Positions 39,582-50,103 of a stretch of DNA of 64,000 nt are shown piece after piece. The DNA comes from Begonia masoniana. Its lineage: Eukaryota > Streptophyta > Magnoliopsida > Cucurbitales > Begoniaceae. A program made the position numbers and the translations under genes. The notes beneath the pieces were generated by a model, which was not told where the DNA came from, ran no database searches, and worked only from the letters and a program-made list of their open reading frames with translations. Position 1 is the stretch's first letter; every line of letters starts with the position of its first letter. The DNA lies in NCBI GenBank assembly GCA_022432975.1, contig CM039502.1, forward strand, positions 486,375-550,374, written 5' to 3'.

Positions 39582-41603
39582 TCAACCTTTCCGGCATACG
39601 TCTCCGTCGCAAATCCATCCCTCAGCCTTCTCGACATCGTCTTCTTCATCAACTTTCTTCAATGCACAGTGCGGGTGAAGACCGAAATCACACTCACTAC
39701 ACCAAAATGACCATAAAGATCCCGTTTCATCACATGCCTTACACACATATTCATCTACCCGGACTCGAACCAGTTCGTGTTCTTCATGAAGTTCGTGCTT
39801 GATCTTCTCCGGCCATCCCTTTGGTTTCTCCTCCAGCTCCTCCTCCACCTGCCTCAGATGATTTTCACTGAATGGATAAGCATTCGATCCGTGAGCTTCT
39901 ATCAGCCTCCGAGCTTCCGTAGAGATTGTCTTCCCGCTCGGACCGATCACCACAGCTGCGGGAATGGCGTTGATTTTGAAATATCTACTGAGAAATGATT
40001 TCCGTTCATCGCCAAAGGGTAAGGCTAACCAAGGCATGGTCGCAAAGAACTCGTCAAAAGAGGGTTGATCGGGATCGCTCGAAACGAAAATGACTTCGAA
40101 GGAATCGTCTTTTTCTTTTATCTGATGATACGAATCGATGAGCTTAGGCAGGAATGCACGACAAGGAGGACACCAATGGGATGAGAAATAGATCAGAATG
40201 ATCTTGCCGACGAGTTCAGACACAAGAATCTAGCAAAACGACAAGACATTGTGAAGAGTGGAGTGTAGCAACCAAAAAGTCAAAACGCAAATAAAAGCAT
40301 CGTACAAAAGATTCATACCTTAGAACCGTCTTTACCGATCACAAAGTTTCTGTCTCCAGAAACTAAGACAGACTCTAGCGTTTGAGCTTCTCTCTTAGCT
40401 TTCTCAATCTCAGCAAATTCAACGAGTTTCTCCGGTGAAAATGGGTAGGCATAAATACCATATTCTTCGATGAGACGAGAAACGTCAGGGTTTAAAGTCT
40501 TTCCATCTGGGCCTAGAATGACCAATGTAGGAAAGCGTTGAAGGTCGAAGAAACGAGCAAGTTTATTAGAGCTTTTGTCCTTGCATGGCAAGGATAGCCA
40601 TGGCATTGATGCCAAGAATTCTTCGAACTGTTCTTCTTCGTAATGCAAAGGTATGAACACAATCTCTAAATTTTCTCCTTTCCCTTTTAGGGTATCGTAG
40701 ATCTTCGCTAGATTTGCAGAAAACTCGACGGATGTTTTATGACCATGTATAGCAAAGAACAGTCCGATCATCTTCCCCTCGAGCTCAGATACAAGAATCT
40801 GGAAAAAAAAAAAAAACAATACTAGTCAAACTAACAGATAGAGAAAATCAAGCCATTTCAGATTTTTGAATTTCTACCTGACTCCCATCATTTGAAATCA
40901 CGTAATTACGCGAGGAGGAAACCAAGAGCGAGCTCAAGGTTTGATTGTTTTTAGCAAACTCATCCCATTGGATCAAGGAATTGATCGATTCAGGGGTGAA
41001 CGGATAAGCTTCGGCTCCATATTCCTCAACGATTCTCACCCCTTCACCGGTCGAAACCCTACCATCAGAATCAAGAACGACGAGGCAAGGAATGCCCTTC
41101 ACATCATAGAGCTCCTTGAGCCGCTTTCTGGTCTCTGAATCGGAAAATGGAATCGCCAGCCATGGCATTTTGGAGAAGTAATTATCGAACGATTCATTGT
41201 CGCGATCGGAGGTGATTAAAACCACTTCGAAATCACCTTTTGACGCCAAATCTTCGTAGACATCCATTAAGGTCGGGGTGAAACGGCGACACGGAGGACA
41301 CCACGAGGCAGAGAAATACAGCCCGACGTTTTTCCCGACCAAGGAACTGATTATAACCTATCAAATTAAAAACCAACAATCAATTAAACAATCTGACGAC
41401 AACCTTAAAAAAACAACTCTAGCCCACCCCATCAAAATCGATTTTTTCCCTCGCAAAATCAATCACCCTAATTTCAACAGAAGCTTAAAACGAGTGGGTA
41501 TTTGTTTTACCTGATCACCATTGCTGTTGAGGAGAAAATCTCTGTCCGGAGAGGAGAGGACGGCTGATAAATGATGAACCCCATCCTCGCTTCCGTTTGC
41601 CAT
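39582..41603 (-). CDS. NRX1: Nucleoredoxin 1 (three thioredoxin-like domains plus C1-like zinc finger, 566 aa)
   Basis: Exons 41603-41511, 41357-40878, 40798-40319 and 40229-39582 sum to 1,701 nt with no lesion. Domain 1 (about residues 40-190) has the redox site [12 protein letters not shown]. Domain 2 (about 192-350) is degenerate at the same place ([10 protein letters not shown], no Cys pair). Domain 3 (about 352-500) has [12 protein letters not shown]. The C-terminus is a DC1-like zinc-binding module ([22 protein letters not shown]). NRX1 is a cytosolic/nuclear disulfide oxidoreductase reported to protect catalases and other antioxidant proteins. The three Trx domains plus DC1 tail match plant NRX1 layout and length (about 570-580 aa). 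Exons 2 and 3 are both exactly 480 nt and each encodes one domain, as expected from domain duplication. Confidence 0.95.
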
Positions 41604-42243
41604 GATAGCCTTCTTCCCTGAGCAGAAATAGAATACACAGAAAGATCAAACATGGTCTCAGTCTCCCTATATTTATCCCCATCCCTGATTTTATAATAAT
41701 TTCCAAATGACATCGTTTCTTTTTAAGGAATGACTTCAAAAAATCATCCTGGATTTTCACAAATGATGCTTTTTTGATAAGGAAAATCTCTATTTTTGTT
41801 TCCAGATTCTAAATAAATTATTGTTTTCCACGAGGTAATCGATAGAATACTGTTGAAAATAAGCTTAAATAAGATAATAGGTTAATGTATGTTTTTATTA
41901 TGCTCTTAGTTTAAGTCAATGAACTTGTGAAAGGGTGTCTAGGAATTTGTGATTCGTGTATGTTTAAGTACATTGTTCCATGTACTTAGGTGTTTTATTT
42001 AAGTGTTTGTTCATGTATTGAATTAAATAGGTGGTTCATGTATCGCCTTATACATGTACCAAATAGTCCTATAAATAGGATCTATGTCTAAGCCATTTGG
42101 ATCAAGTAATCTAGATCAAGTCATTTACAAAGAAGTCATTTCTATAATCTAGTTTGCTCTCTCTAGTTGTATTTCTCTTCCTCCTACTTCCTTTCTCTTG
42201 AAATCCCTCTTCCTCATTCCAACAAATTGGTATCAGAGCATCA

Positions 42244-42842
42244 TGGGAGCATCAACGACAATGACCGAGGACAATCCTATAGTCTCGGAACTTCGGTTGA
42301 TAAGGAGGAAGTTGGATCAACTCCAAGATTCAATAGGGAAGAAAGATCTCATCATAGAAAAATGTGTAGCGGGTACTATTATGGGAATAGGCAAGGTGCT
42401 TGTCGGCGTCAACAAGGTGCCAAAGGATATGGATGCAACCTTTTCAAGAAGGGTCAAGAGTGACCAAGGGTGCAAAGTACCAAAGAAAATAATGAGATCG
42501 GTGAAACCTAAAGGGCGAAGAATAGATTATGGAGTTGGGAGAAAAATGGAGGTAGTTCCAAAGGAAGGAGCACGACATCACGTGAAAAGCACAAAATCTA
42601 AGTGGTTTAAAGAATTCAAGAAAGGAGATAAAGTTCTCCTTGAGCTCAATCCATTTCTTTGGAGAAAAGATAAGGATCCAGGATTCTCAAGAGAATTATT
42701 TCCAAGATATGATGGGCCATTTATCGTCACAAAAAGGGTTGGATCGATGGCTTACCGATTGCAACTTCCTGAACGGCTCAAAATCTATCCTATTATTCAT
42801 GTAAGTTTTCTTAAACCATTTTTTGAAAAAAAAACAGCGTAA
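42244..42842 (+). pseudogene. gag-integrase remnant ORF of the LTR element
   Basis: An open frame of about 199 codons starts just after the PBS (ATG at 42244). The first about 60 residues resemble a short gag-like N-terminus (LRLIRRKLDQLQDSIGKKD). From about residue 115 it matches the end of gypsy integrases: FKKGDKVLLEL, PRYDGPFIVTKRVGSMAYRL and IYPIIHVSFLKPF. The junction of the two parts marks a large internal deletion. It cannot encode an enzyme. Confidence 0.78.
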
Positions 42843-43107
42843 TGTGCAGATAGCACCATATGGGAAACGAGTAGAGTTCACAAAGAAGATCGTGAAAATT
42901 CTTAATCATCGTTGTATCAAGAAAAAGAAAAAACGAAGAGAATTTCTTGTGCAATGGGAACACGAAGACAAAGCTACATGGGAGATAGAAGTTAATCTTT
43001 GGCAATTTGAGAATCAAGTCAAAGACTATCTTACTTTGGTATCGACAAAGTCAGCAATTTCAAATGGAGGGGGTGGTTTATTTCACCTCATTTCTCATGA
43101 AGCATGA
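42843..43107 (+). pseudogene. Chromodomain tail of the integrase, out of frame
   Basis: Directly after the previous ORF, in another frame, comes KILNHRCIKKKKKRREFLVQ followed by WEHEDKATWEIEVNLWQF. This is the aromatic-cage type pattern of the chromodomain found at the end of chromovirus integrases. One short A-run (42832-42838) probably caused the frameshift. It identifies the parent as a chromovirus. Confidence 0.72.
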
Positions 43108-43306
43108 AAGCCTGGGCCAAGGCCCAATAAAGGAGAAGCAGGGCTTCTCCAATAGCGCTCAACAACAAGCTAAGTGTGATGGACACTCGGTTGGGCATGC
43201 TAGGCTGCATTTGAGGCGCAGTCCAAAAGTTATCTTCAAAAAAAAAAGTGAATCTAGCCAAAGGTAAGCAGGCTAGAATGTGGGTGCAACAAGGAGATGT
43301 GCATCG

Positions 43307-43916
43307 AAAAAATGAAGCAATGCGATCTGTGGCGTAAGATCAGATCGAAGGAGAAGCTGGGCTTTCTCTTAAGGTAAATCAAAACAAGAAGAGAGTCGAA
43401 GGACTCTTCGAAGGCTCGCTTGAAGGCGGAGTCAATGAATCTCTCAGCATACCAAGGATAATGCTAAATTAAGCTTATGGGGGAATGTTGAAAATAAGCT
43501 TAAATAAGATAATAGGTTAATGTATGTTTTTATTATGCTCTTAGTTTAAGTCAATGAACTTGTGAAAGGGTGTCTAGGAATTTGTGATTCGTGTATGTTT
43601 AAGTACATGGAACAATGTACTTAAACATACACGAATCACAAATTCCTAGACACCCTTTCACAAGTTCATTGACTTAAACTAAGAGCATAATAAAAACATA
43701 CATTAACCTATTATCTTATTTAAGCTTATTTTCAACATTCCCCCATAAGCTTAATTTAGCATTATCCTTGGTATGCTGAGAGATTCATTGACTCCGCCTT
43801 CAAGCGAGCCTTCGAAGAGTCCTTCGACTCTCTTCTTGTTTTGATTTACCTTAAGAGAAAGCCCAGCTTCTCCTTCGATCTGATCTTACGCCACAGATCG
43901 CATTGCTTCATTTTTT
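43307..43916. repeat. 610-bp near-perfect palindrome in the 3' LTR
   Basis: Arms 43307-43608 and 43615-43916 (about 302 bp each) are inverted copies with no mismatch seen by eye. They are separated by a 6-bp loop, GGAACA. The left arm holds the 3' end of the internal region, the polypurine tract and the first about 120 bp of the LTR. The right arm is the same sequence reversed. After it, normal LTR sequence resumes (AAGTGTTTGTTCATG). The centre coincides with a short stem-loop native to the LTR, AAGTACAT-TGTTCC-ATGTACTT, at about 41970-41995 in the 5' LTR. The loop is inverted here. Confidence 0.92.
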
Positions 43917-44138
43917 TGAAGTGTTTGTTCATGTATTGAATTAAATAGGTGGTTCATGTATCGCCTTATACATGTACCAAATAGTCCTATAAATAGTTTG
44001 TAAGTCTAAGTTTTTGAAACATAAGATCAAGTCATTTAAAGAAGTCATTTCTATAATCTAGTTTGCTCTCTCTAGTTGTATTTCTCTTCCTCCTACTTCC
44101 TTTCTCTTAAAATCCCTCTTCCTCATTCCAACAAATAC

Positions 44139-44495
44139 TAGTAGAATGACCAGTAATATCTAATTACACTATTTTACACGGTCACTGTATTATTTATCTA
44201 TACTTCTGGCCTTCTTCGCAGGGAGACACCAAAGGGAACGAATCTCTCCACCAGCCTTGTCAAGGAGGTGTAATTTTTTTTATTAGATTCTAATAAAATA
44301 ATTATTATAAATAGTTATAGGGATAAAATCAACAAACCATTCTTGGAGCTCAGTTGGAGGAATGCATAATTTAGTTTTGAAAGTAAGCCAAAGTTTCTCT
44401 TTTCACTCTTTTAAACTGCACTCAAGGAATAAGAACTTCGAATTTACAAATAAAACCCAGAAAATGTCCTCTCGTTTCCAATCCAATCTCCAAAG
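44139..44495. other. Spacer between the LTR element and the small membrane protein
   Basis: AT-rich, with no repeat partner in the window. It probably includes the promoter of the gene at 44496. Confidence 0.45.
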
Positions 44496-44852
44496 ATGTC
44501 GCAGTTTCAGCCTCAACAAATCCCGCCTCCACAAATCCCGCCTCCCGTCGTTTACCCGAAACCGGCGACGAATCAGCCTCCTTCTCGCCAAACAGACGGC
44601 TCCTTCCAGACAGTTTTCATCGTCCTCGCCATCATACTCGCTGTTTCAGTCATCGCCTGCATTCTCGGTCGTCTCTGCCGATGCCGATCTCGCAGCCAGA
44701 GAGCAAAGGACAACCAATTCCGGCCGAAAGAAAGAGAGGCGGGGTTCCCCGGAGGAAGCAGCGGTTTGAAGCAGCATGAAAATGGCGGAATGAGAAGCGA
44801 AATGAAAGCAGTCGAACATGGAGGAGGACTTGCGGGAGTGGGTCTTGTTTGA
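44496..44852 (+). CDS. Small single-pass membrane protein, proline-rich N-terminus (118 aa)
   Basis: An intronless frame. Residues 4-35 are rich in Pro and Gln (PPPQIPPPVVYPKP). One hydrophobic helix follows (FQTVFIVLAIILAVSVIACI, about residues 38-57), then a Cys/Arg cluster (GRLCRCRSRSQR) typical of the cytosolic side. The last 50 residues are polar and Gly-rich. Such short proteins are widespread but unnamed in eudicots. The Cys residues next to the membrane could be acylated (inference). Alternative frames over the same stretch are also open, as expected in GC-rich exonic DNA, but only this one gives a coherent membrane topology. Confidence 0.7.
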   Translation: MSQFQPQQIPPPQIPPPVVYPKPATNQPPSRQTDGSFQTVFIVLAIILAVSVIACILGRLCRCRSRSQRAKDNQFRPKEREAGFPGGSSGLKQHENGGMRSEMKAVEHGGGLAGVGLV

Positions 44853-45439
44853 TGGTGTAGAAGAACTGAAGAAGGGAGCTTCTCTTTGTCCAACTGTACA
44901 AGCTTTCATTTTTCTTGTCATTTGTAGACATTTAAAAGGTTTTTCTCTCAATCTGTTTTAACAATCATTGAAATTTGATTTCGTTGGGTATACGTCTATA
45001 CCTACGTACCTTGTAATTTGTATTGTATATAGTATGAAGAATGACGTAAATTTAAAATAATTAGAATAATATCAAAGCTACGTACAGGTACAGCTGAAAA
45101 GTTTTATTTATTTATTTATTTTATTGGACAAATTTAAGATGGTTTTACTGCAAACTTGAATTGCAGGTTATCGAAAAACGCAAACAAGTGGTATAAGACC
45201 CGGCTTGCCATGGATTAGATTTCCTTCGTTGATGTCCAGACTCGCAAAAATAATACACCCATCAAAATTGAGTTTGGTTGAGAAATGCCACGATGATTCC
45301 CTGGTAGTATGTTAGAATATTAATACAATTTTGTCGTATTAATAATATATATATGTATGAGCAAGTGATACTTGGAAGTCGGCCTTTGGAAAATTTTGCT
45401 TGGAAGCCAGACTGAGATTAACACTCTTTACTCGTATTA
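44853..45439. other. Intergenic
   Basis: 3' flank of the membrane-protein gene and AT-rich spacer. No supported feature. Confidence 0.45.
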
Positions 45440-45580
45440 ATGGCAGAAAACGAAGATCACGAGACTGCAGCTAACACACAGGCTGAGGAAGAAGCCATTT
45501 CCTCTGCTTTAATGGAAATTGCTTACGTGATTCGAGGAGTTTCCGAGGAAGAAGCCAAAACAAGAATAGCTAATAATTGA
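45440..45580 (+). CDS. Short acidic ORF (46 aa), possible small peptide or gene remnant
   Basis: ATG at 45440, TGA at 45578-45580. The peptide is acidic and begins MAENEDHETAANTQ, with repeated EEEA patterns (QAEEEAIS, SEEEAKTR). No signal peptide or membrane segment. The codon use looks coding-like, but there is no family match I can name and no splice context. It may be the surviving exon of a larger gene. Confidence 0.3.
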   Translation: MAENEDHETAANTQAEEEAISSALMEIAYVIRGVSEEEAKTRIANN

Positions 45581-46163
45581 CACCAACTATTATAAACACA
45601 TAAAAGCCCGTCTAGAAGAAAAGAATAAACTTGTCGAACAAGTTTAGGTGCTTCCCTTCCTCCTTAAACACCAGTCAACCTCTCCCGCGTTTTCCCACGC
45701 ATTGACACGTTGACCCAATCAATTTGTTTTAAATTAATCAATATTATTAGAATTTACATTTCCGTCCTTGATGTTTCTTTCTAATACAACTCTTGCCCAT
45801 ATTTTAGGAAGCGAGTATTAATGAGGGTGGCAAATAATCAATGCAAATATTCTAATTTGTGCATCGTATTTGATTTAACACGTATCGAATTTAAATGTCT
45901 CACGTTGTGTTAATAATTAATTATGGGATCACGAGAGATTCATTAGGAGAGTTAAAGGTGTCGCTTTTAATGGTTCAGCAATTACGTGGCAGTGTCCCTC
46001 CTCTCCCACCCCACGTGTTTTATTTTCCTTCTTCTTCTTTTTCGTGCTCCCAAAGCTTCCACTCTTTCCTCCCCAGTTCCCCACCCTTCGCCCGGCCTCC
46101 CTATAAATTCCCCGTGCCTTTCCTTCTTCCAACCACTTTACACCCGCTACGGACGCAGACCGA
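45581..46163 (+). promoter_or_regulatory. Intergenic and promoter of the DUF1645 gene
   Basis: A TATA box (CTATAAATT, 46101-46109) lies about 60 bp upstream of the ATG at 46164. A CACGTG-containing stretch at about 46010-46016 (CCCCACGTGTT) is a possible G-box/ABRE, which would fit a stress-responsive gene; this is an inference from motif only. Open frames in this C-rich stretch (for example 45895-46329) overlap the start of DUF1645 and are not called. Confidence 0.45.
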
Positions 46164-47030
46164 ATGGTGGAAGTTGAGGTTTTGTCTTACTCATCGACCA
46201 ACGATTGTCGCAAGTTTTCGGCTGAAAGCTGTGACGATTTGGGGAATATGGCTGGTTTTGATGGGAAGACGCTTGATATTCAGGACGAAGGGGAGAAAGT
46301 TTCGTCTGTCAATGACAATTTATTTGTAGACAAGATTGATGGCGAAGAGGATGACGAGGATTTCTCTTTTGTTTGCTTGAATGCAAACGCGTCGCCGATT
46401 ACGGCCGACGATGCGTTCCAGAATGGTTTGATTCGTCCGAAATTCCCGCTATTTAACAGAGATCTCCTATTTTCTGATGCTGGCGACCTCGATCGGGAGT
46501 CGAAAGAAGCTGATTCTCTTCTACCTCCCCTGAGGAAGCTATTTGTCAAAGAAAGCGACGGAATGTCGTCCTCGTCGGGCTCTGAATGCGACGAATTACA
46601 AGGGTTGGAAGCCGGAACGTACTGCGAATGGTCACAAAAGGTCGTCAAAGAATCGCCAGAGCTCGGCAAGAAGAGCAACTCTACAGGTTTCTGTAAGATG
46701 TGGAGGTTCAGAGATCTGGTTCACCGGAGCAAGAGTGACGGTAAGGACGCATTCATCTTTCTGAATAATCCTTCGGGAACGACGAGAACAAAGCCAAAGA
46801 CAGAGACCGGCAGTAAAACTTCAAAAACAGAGCAGGAGAAGATCCCGGAAGCAAAAGCGAAGAAAGGGGTGACCGCCCAAACGGCGTCGTCAGCGCACGA
46901 AAGGCACTACGTGAGAAACAGAGCGAAGAAAGAAGAAGAAAGACGGCGGTCGTACTTGCCATACCGGCAAGATTTGGTCGGATTGTTCGCCAGTGTGAAC
47001 GGGTTCAGCAGAAACAGTCATCCTTTTTAA
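46164..47030 (+). CDS. DUF1645 family protein (288 aa, intronless)
   Basis: A single uninterrupted exon. The N-terminal half is acidic (DGEEDDEDFSFVCLN), followed by Ser-rich segments (MSSSSGSECDELQG). The conserved DUF1645 core is at the C-terminus: WRFRDLVHRSKSDGKDAFIF, then HERHYVRNRAKKEEERRRSY and LPYRQDLVGLFASVNGFSRN ending SHPF. This plant-only family is mostly nuclear-predicted and has been linked to stress tolerance and grain length in rice, but its biochemistry is unknown. The last about 60 bp of this gene recur at 50503-50557, marking the left edge of the carbonic anhydrase duplication. No lesion seen. Confidence 0.9.
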   Translation: MVEVEVLSYSSTNDCRKFSAESCDDLGNMAGFDGKTLDIQDEGEKVSSVNDNLFVDKIDGEEDDEDFSFVCLNANASPITADDAFQNGLIRPKFPLFNRDLLFSDAGDLDRESKEADSLLPPLRKLFVKESDGMSSSSGSECDELQGLEAGTYCEWSQKVVKESPELGKKSNSTGFCKMWRFRDLVHRSKSDGKDAFIFLNNPSGTTRTKPKTETGSKTSKTEQEKIPEAKAKKGVTAQTASSAHERHYVRNRAKKEEERRRSYLPYRQDLVGLFASVNGFSRNSHPF

Positions 47031-48098
47031 GAAATCCCAACCAAGTGCTCCCCTTTTTGAAAGCTGACTTGACTCACCGAGTCAATGTTCACCATTTTCA
47101 ACGGTGAAGCTTTGTGGATGACCCAGATAAACCTGTAAATCCATCATAAAATGATTTGTTTGTTGTTTTTAATATTTTTCCATTATCAGCCATCAATCAA
47201 CGATCACCTAGTAAGAACCCGAACATACGATCTTCCTGCACTGGAGACTGAGTGTATAATTTGATATTGAACACTTGTAATACGAATCAATGGCATATTC
47301 TCTTACGTGGCATCTTCATCGTATGTGGACTTTGTTTGACTTCAGACAGCCCTTTCCCAGCTGTTTCTTCCCTAGCTTTTAATCACTAATCTCAGCCGTC
47401 TAAAGTCTCCATTAGCTACCACATTCAACCCTTGCGATCATCAACCAATTTCTCGCATGGCAATGACACTAACTCTCTTATTATTATGAAAATTAATAAA
47501 TATATTATTTCCAATACATTAGAGTGAGACATAGAAGACCGATCATAACGTCCACGTGGCATATATTATTAATAATGCAATAGTAACATGGTATTTTGTA
47601 AGATCAATCAGTTTGAAAAATTATAAAATAATTTTACCTGGATAAAGTAGCAGTATATAAGAACTACTTCTGGGTAGCACAGAGTGTCCGAGTGCAGTGA
47701 TTCCGCTTATCTGGGAGGATACTTTCTGATTCCCACCCACGACAACTCTAGATTCTTCTCAGATTCAAGGTCTGTTTCGTTTCCTCTTCTGTTTCTCGGT
47801 TTCTAGTTCTACATGCGTTGATCTCGACCCAGATCGTGCTAAATGTTCTGTTGATTTCGTTGATCCGCCCTTTTGTCTTTGCTGCTCTGGCCTCCCTGTC
47901 TCATCCTCGTACATCTCTGTCGGATTTAGTTAGTTCGATTCAATTCTCAGTAGAAATTCCGAATTCTAGCGCACTTTTCATTTTCCAGACTCTTCATTTT
48001 CGTGTGTGTTCTTATGTTTCTGGATTTCGAATTCTCTCTTTGGTGGCCAGATTTCTTCACGATCTAAAATCACACTTAATTTTGGTCTGCAGGAGGAA
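47031..48098 (+). promoter_or_regulatory. Promoter, leader and 5' UTR intron of carbonic anhydrase 1
   Basis: TATATAA at 47654-47660. A leader exon ends CAGATTCAAG|GTCTGTTTCG at about 47769, and an intron runs to GGTCTGCAG just before the ATG at 48099. The same layout, with TATAAAA at 51103-51109, precedes the second copy. Several CACGTGGC or ACGTGGC elements occur (about 47307, 47553). Confidence 0.6.
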
Positions 48099-50103
48099 AT
48101 GGCGAAAGAGTCATATGAGGCGGCGATCGCCGGCTTGAATAAGCTTCTCAGGTACAACCGACGTAATTTCACTAAAAAAGATATCGTCTCTTTCCGTTTA
48201 TTTGTGAATTGTGAGATGGAAAATCAACCATATTCACTTTCCACTACTTTTTGCACTAAAATCCAGAGCCGCTACCCGGTCTCTGTGGGAGAGGGACCCT
48301 GTAAGCCCAATTATACGGGTTTCTAGGCTGCCCGGTCCCCACCTTGAACGATTCTGACGGTTCAAATAATGTAATATTGTATTACAGTCAGAACGCCGGC
48401 CTCGAAGCGATCGCCGCCGCAAAAATCAAGCTGATAACGGCCGAAATAGGAGCAGCAGGTTCGGACCAAGGCGACCCGGTCGAGAGGATCAAACAAGGGT
48501 TCCTCCATTTCAAGAAAGAGAAATTCGAGTAATTTCACAACCTCTTTCTCCGATCATTTTCCCGAATATATTGTTTGCCTGATTCCTAAAATACCGGATC
48601 TACCTTGTCTTCGTGGATCCTGACGTTGTACTGCCAATAACATTATATTTTTGGAGTTTAAGGATGTTTTATGGATTCTTAAAAGGCTCCTACAGATTGA
48701 TGACAGTCGCAGTTAGATCCTCGTGTTCATTAATTTTACTTTTCTATATAACTTTCTTCTCAGGAAGGATCCTACTTTGTACGGTCAACTAGCCAAAGGC
48801 CAGAGTCCCAAGGTATATGTTCTGACGTAATTCAATTTCTAATTTCATACCATTGTTTAACTTTATGAAATTGTCGGTCAAGCCTTGTAGTAATGTCGTC
48901 GTCATCAGTTTAAAGTAAAATCTCACTGGTTGTGAGTTGACATTCATGTTCAGGTTACATCGGACTTTGGTCTCTTCTAGCTAAAGTTTTTCGGTTTCGG
49001 TGCAGTTTCTTGTGTTTGCGTGCTCGGATAGTAGAGTCTGCCCCTCCCACGTCCTGAATTTCCAGCCTGGGGAGGCCTTTGTCGTCCGAAACATTGCTAA
49101 CATGGTCCCTCCATACGACCAGGTTCGTCGTGATTGAGTCATAGCTGACTCTCCCGTCCCCGGCTAACTAAATTCTTTGGTTGGTGCAGACAAAATACTC
49201 CGGAGTCGGAGCTGCCATTGAATATGCAGTCCTGAATCTAAAGGTTAGAGTTTCTGGTGGAATCATGCCTTCAATTCGAATTTGGCTCAGTCATAAGTTT
49301 GTAAATTTCAGGTGGAGAATATAGTAGTGATCGGGCACAGTTGCTGCGGCGGTATCAAGGGGCTCATGTCCATCCCGGACGACGGGACCACTGCCAGGTG
49401 CGTCGAAAGCAGCTTCAGACCAACTTTTAAATAAAAAATAGAGCTGTAATCAACGAGCCTGCATTTGTTCAATAAAAAAGAAAAAGATAATAACTGGTAA
49501 ATCCTTAAACTTCAGTCACTTCATAGAACAATGGGTCAAAATTTGTTCGGCCGCGAAGAACAAGATCACATCAGGATGCAGTGAGTTGAGCTTCGAGGAC
49601 AAGTGCAGCCACTGCGAGAAGGTAAAACTAAGCACCATCCTCAACCAAATCCCTCCTACAACATGCTCTAAATTGAATTGTTTTTGCAGGAGGCTGTGAA
49701 TGTGTCGCTTGCCAATTTATTGACGTACCCATTTGTGTTGGATGGAGTCGTCAACAAAACTCTCTCCCTCAAGGGCGCCCACTACAACTTTGTCGAACCA
49801 AATTTCGAGCTCTGGAATCTTGGCTTTGAAATTGCGCCATCTCTTTCGTTTCTGAGCCCAGATTATATCATCGTTTATCTCAATACTTCATCAGCTGCAA
49901 ATAAGTGGTTTCTAAACCTTGTTTCATATTTGGATCATGTGGTGGTCGTTCGCAATAATCTTGGCTTGTATTTTCTCTTGTTCTTCGCTGTTGCGTGTTA
50001 TGTTAATTTCAAAGACTATATTTGCAATTGTAACTATTCTAATTTTAAATATCAATGTATTGTATTGCACCTGTTAGATTCTGCTGACCATAATTCTTAT
50101 TGA
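48099..50103 (+). CDS. Beta-carbonic anhydrase 1, cytosolic type, with novel C-terminal extension (339 aa, eight exons)
   Basis: Exons 48099-48151, 48388-48528, 48764-48812, 49006-49122, 49190-49243, 49312-49397, 49516-49621 and 49690-50103 sum to 1,020 nt. The enzyme interconverts CO2 and bicarbonate. Zinc ligands and catalytic dyad are present: [12 protein letters not shown] (Cys, Asp-Arg) and [12 protein letters not shown] (His, Cys). Also conserved are [14 protein letters not shown] and [15 protein letters not shown]. The short N-terminus ([17 protein letters not shown]) has no transit peptide, so a cytosolic BCA3/BCA4-like form is likely. The family normally stops just after the FELW block; here one extra T at about 49850 shifts the frame after IAPS and adds about 83 residues, including a hydrophobic stretch ([15 protein letters not shown]). 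Either a sequence error or a real extension. Confidence 0.88.

Larger units (their letters stand above)
41851..44133 (+). mobile_element. Non-autonomous Ty3/gypsy chromovirus-like LTR retrotransposon, 2.28 kb, TSD AATAC
   Basis: The 5' LTR is 41851-42224 (TGTTGAAAAT...ATTCCAACA). The primer-binding site TGGTATCAGAGC at 42228-42239 is complementary to the 3' end of initiator methionine tRNA. The polypurine tract is at 43476-43485 (TATGGGGGAA) and the 3' LTR is 43486-44133. Perfect target duplication AATAC lies at 41846-41850 and 44134-44138. The interior fuses a short gag-like start to the C-terminal end of an integrase and a chromodomain; protease, RT, RNase H and the integrase core are gone. 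The element cannot move by itself. It sits about 250 bp upstream of the NRX1 start codon and may affect that promoter. Confidence 0.92.

Noticed and set aside
42228..42239. tRNA-like sequence
   Set aside because: TGGTATCAGAGC is the retroelement primer-binding site, complementary to a tRNA 3' end, not a tRNA gene.
43307..43916. A foldback transposon or terminator
   Set aside because: The arms consist of the host retroelement's own internal region and LTR, and there are no separate target duplications around the palindrome.
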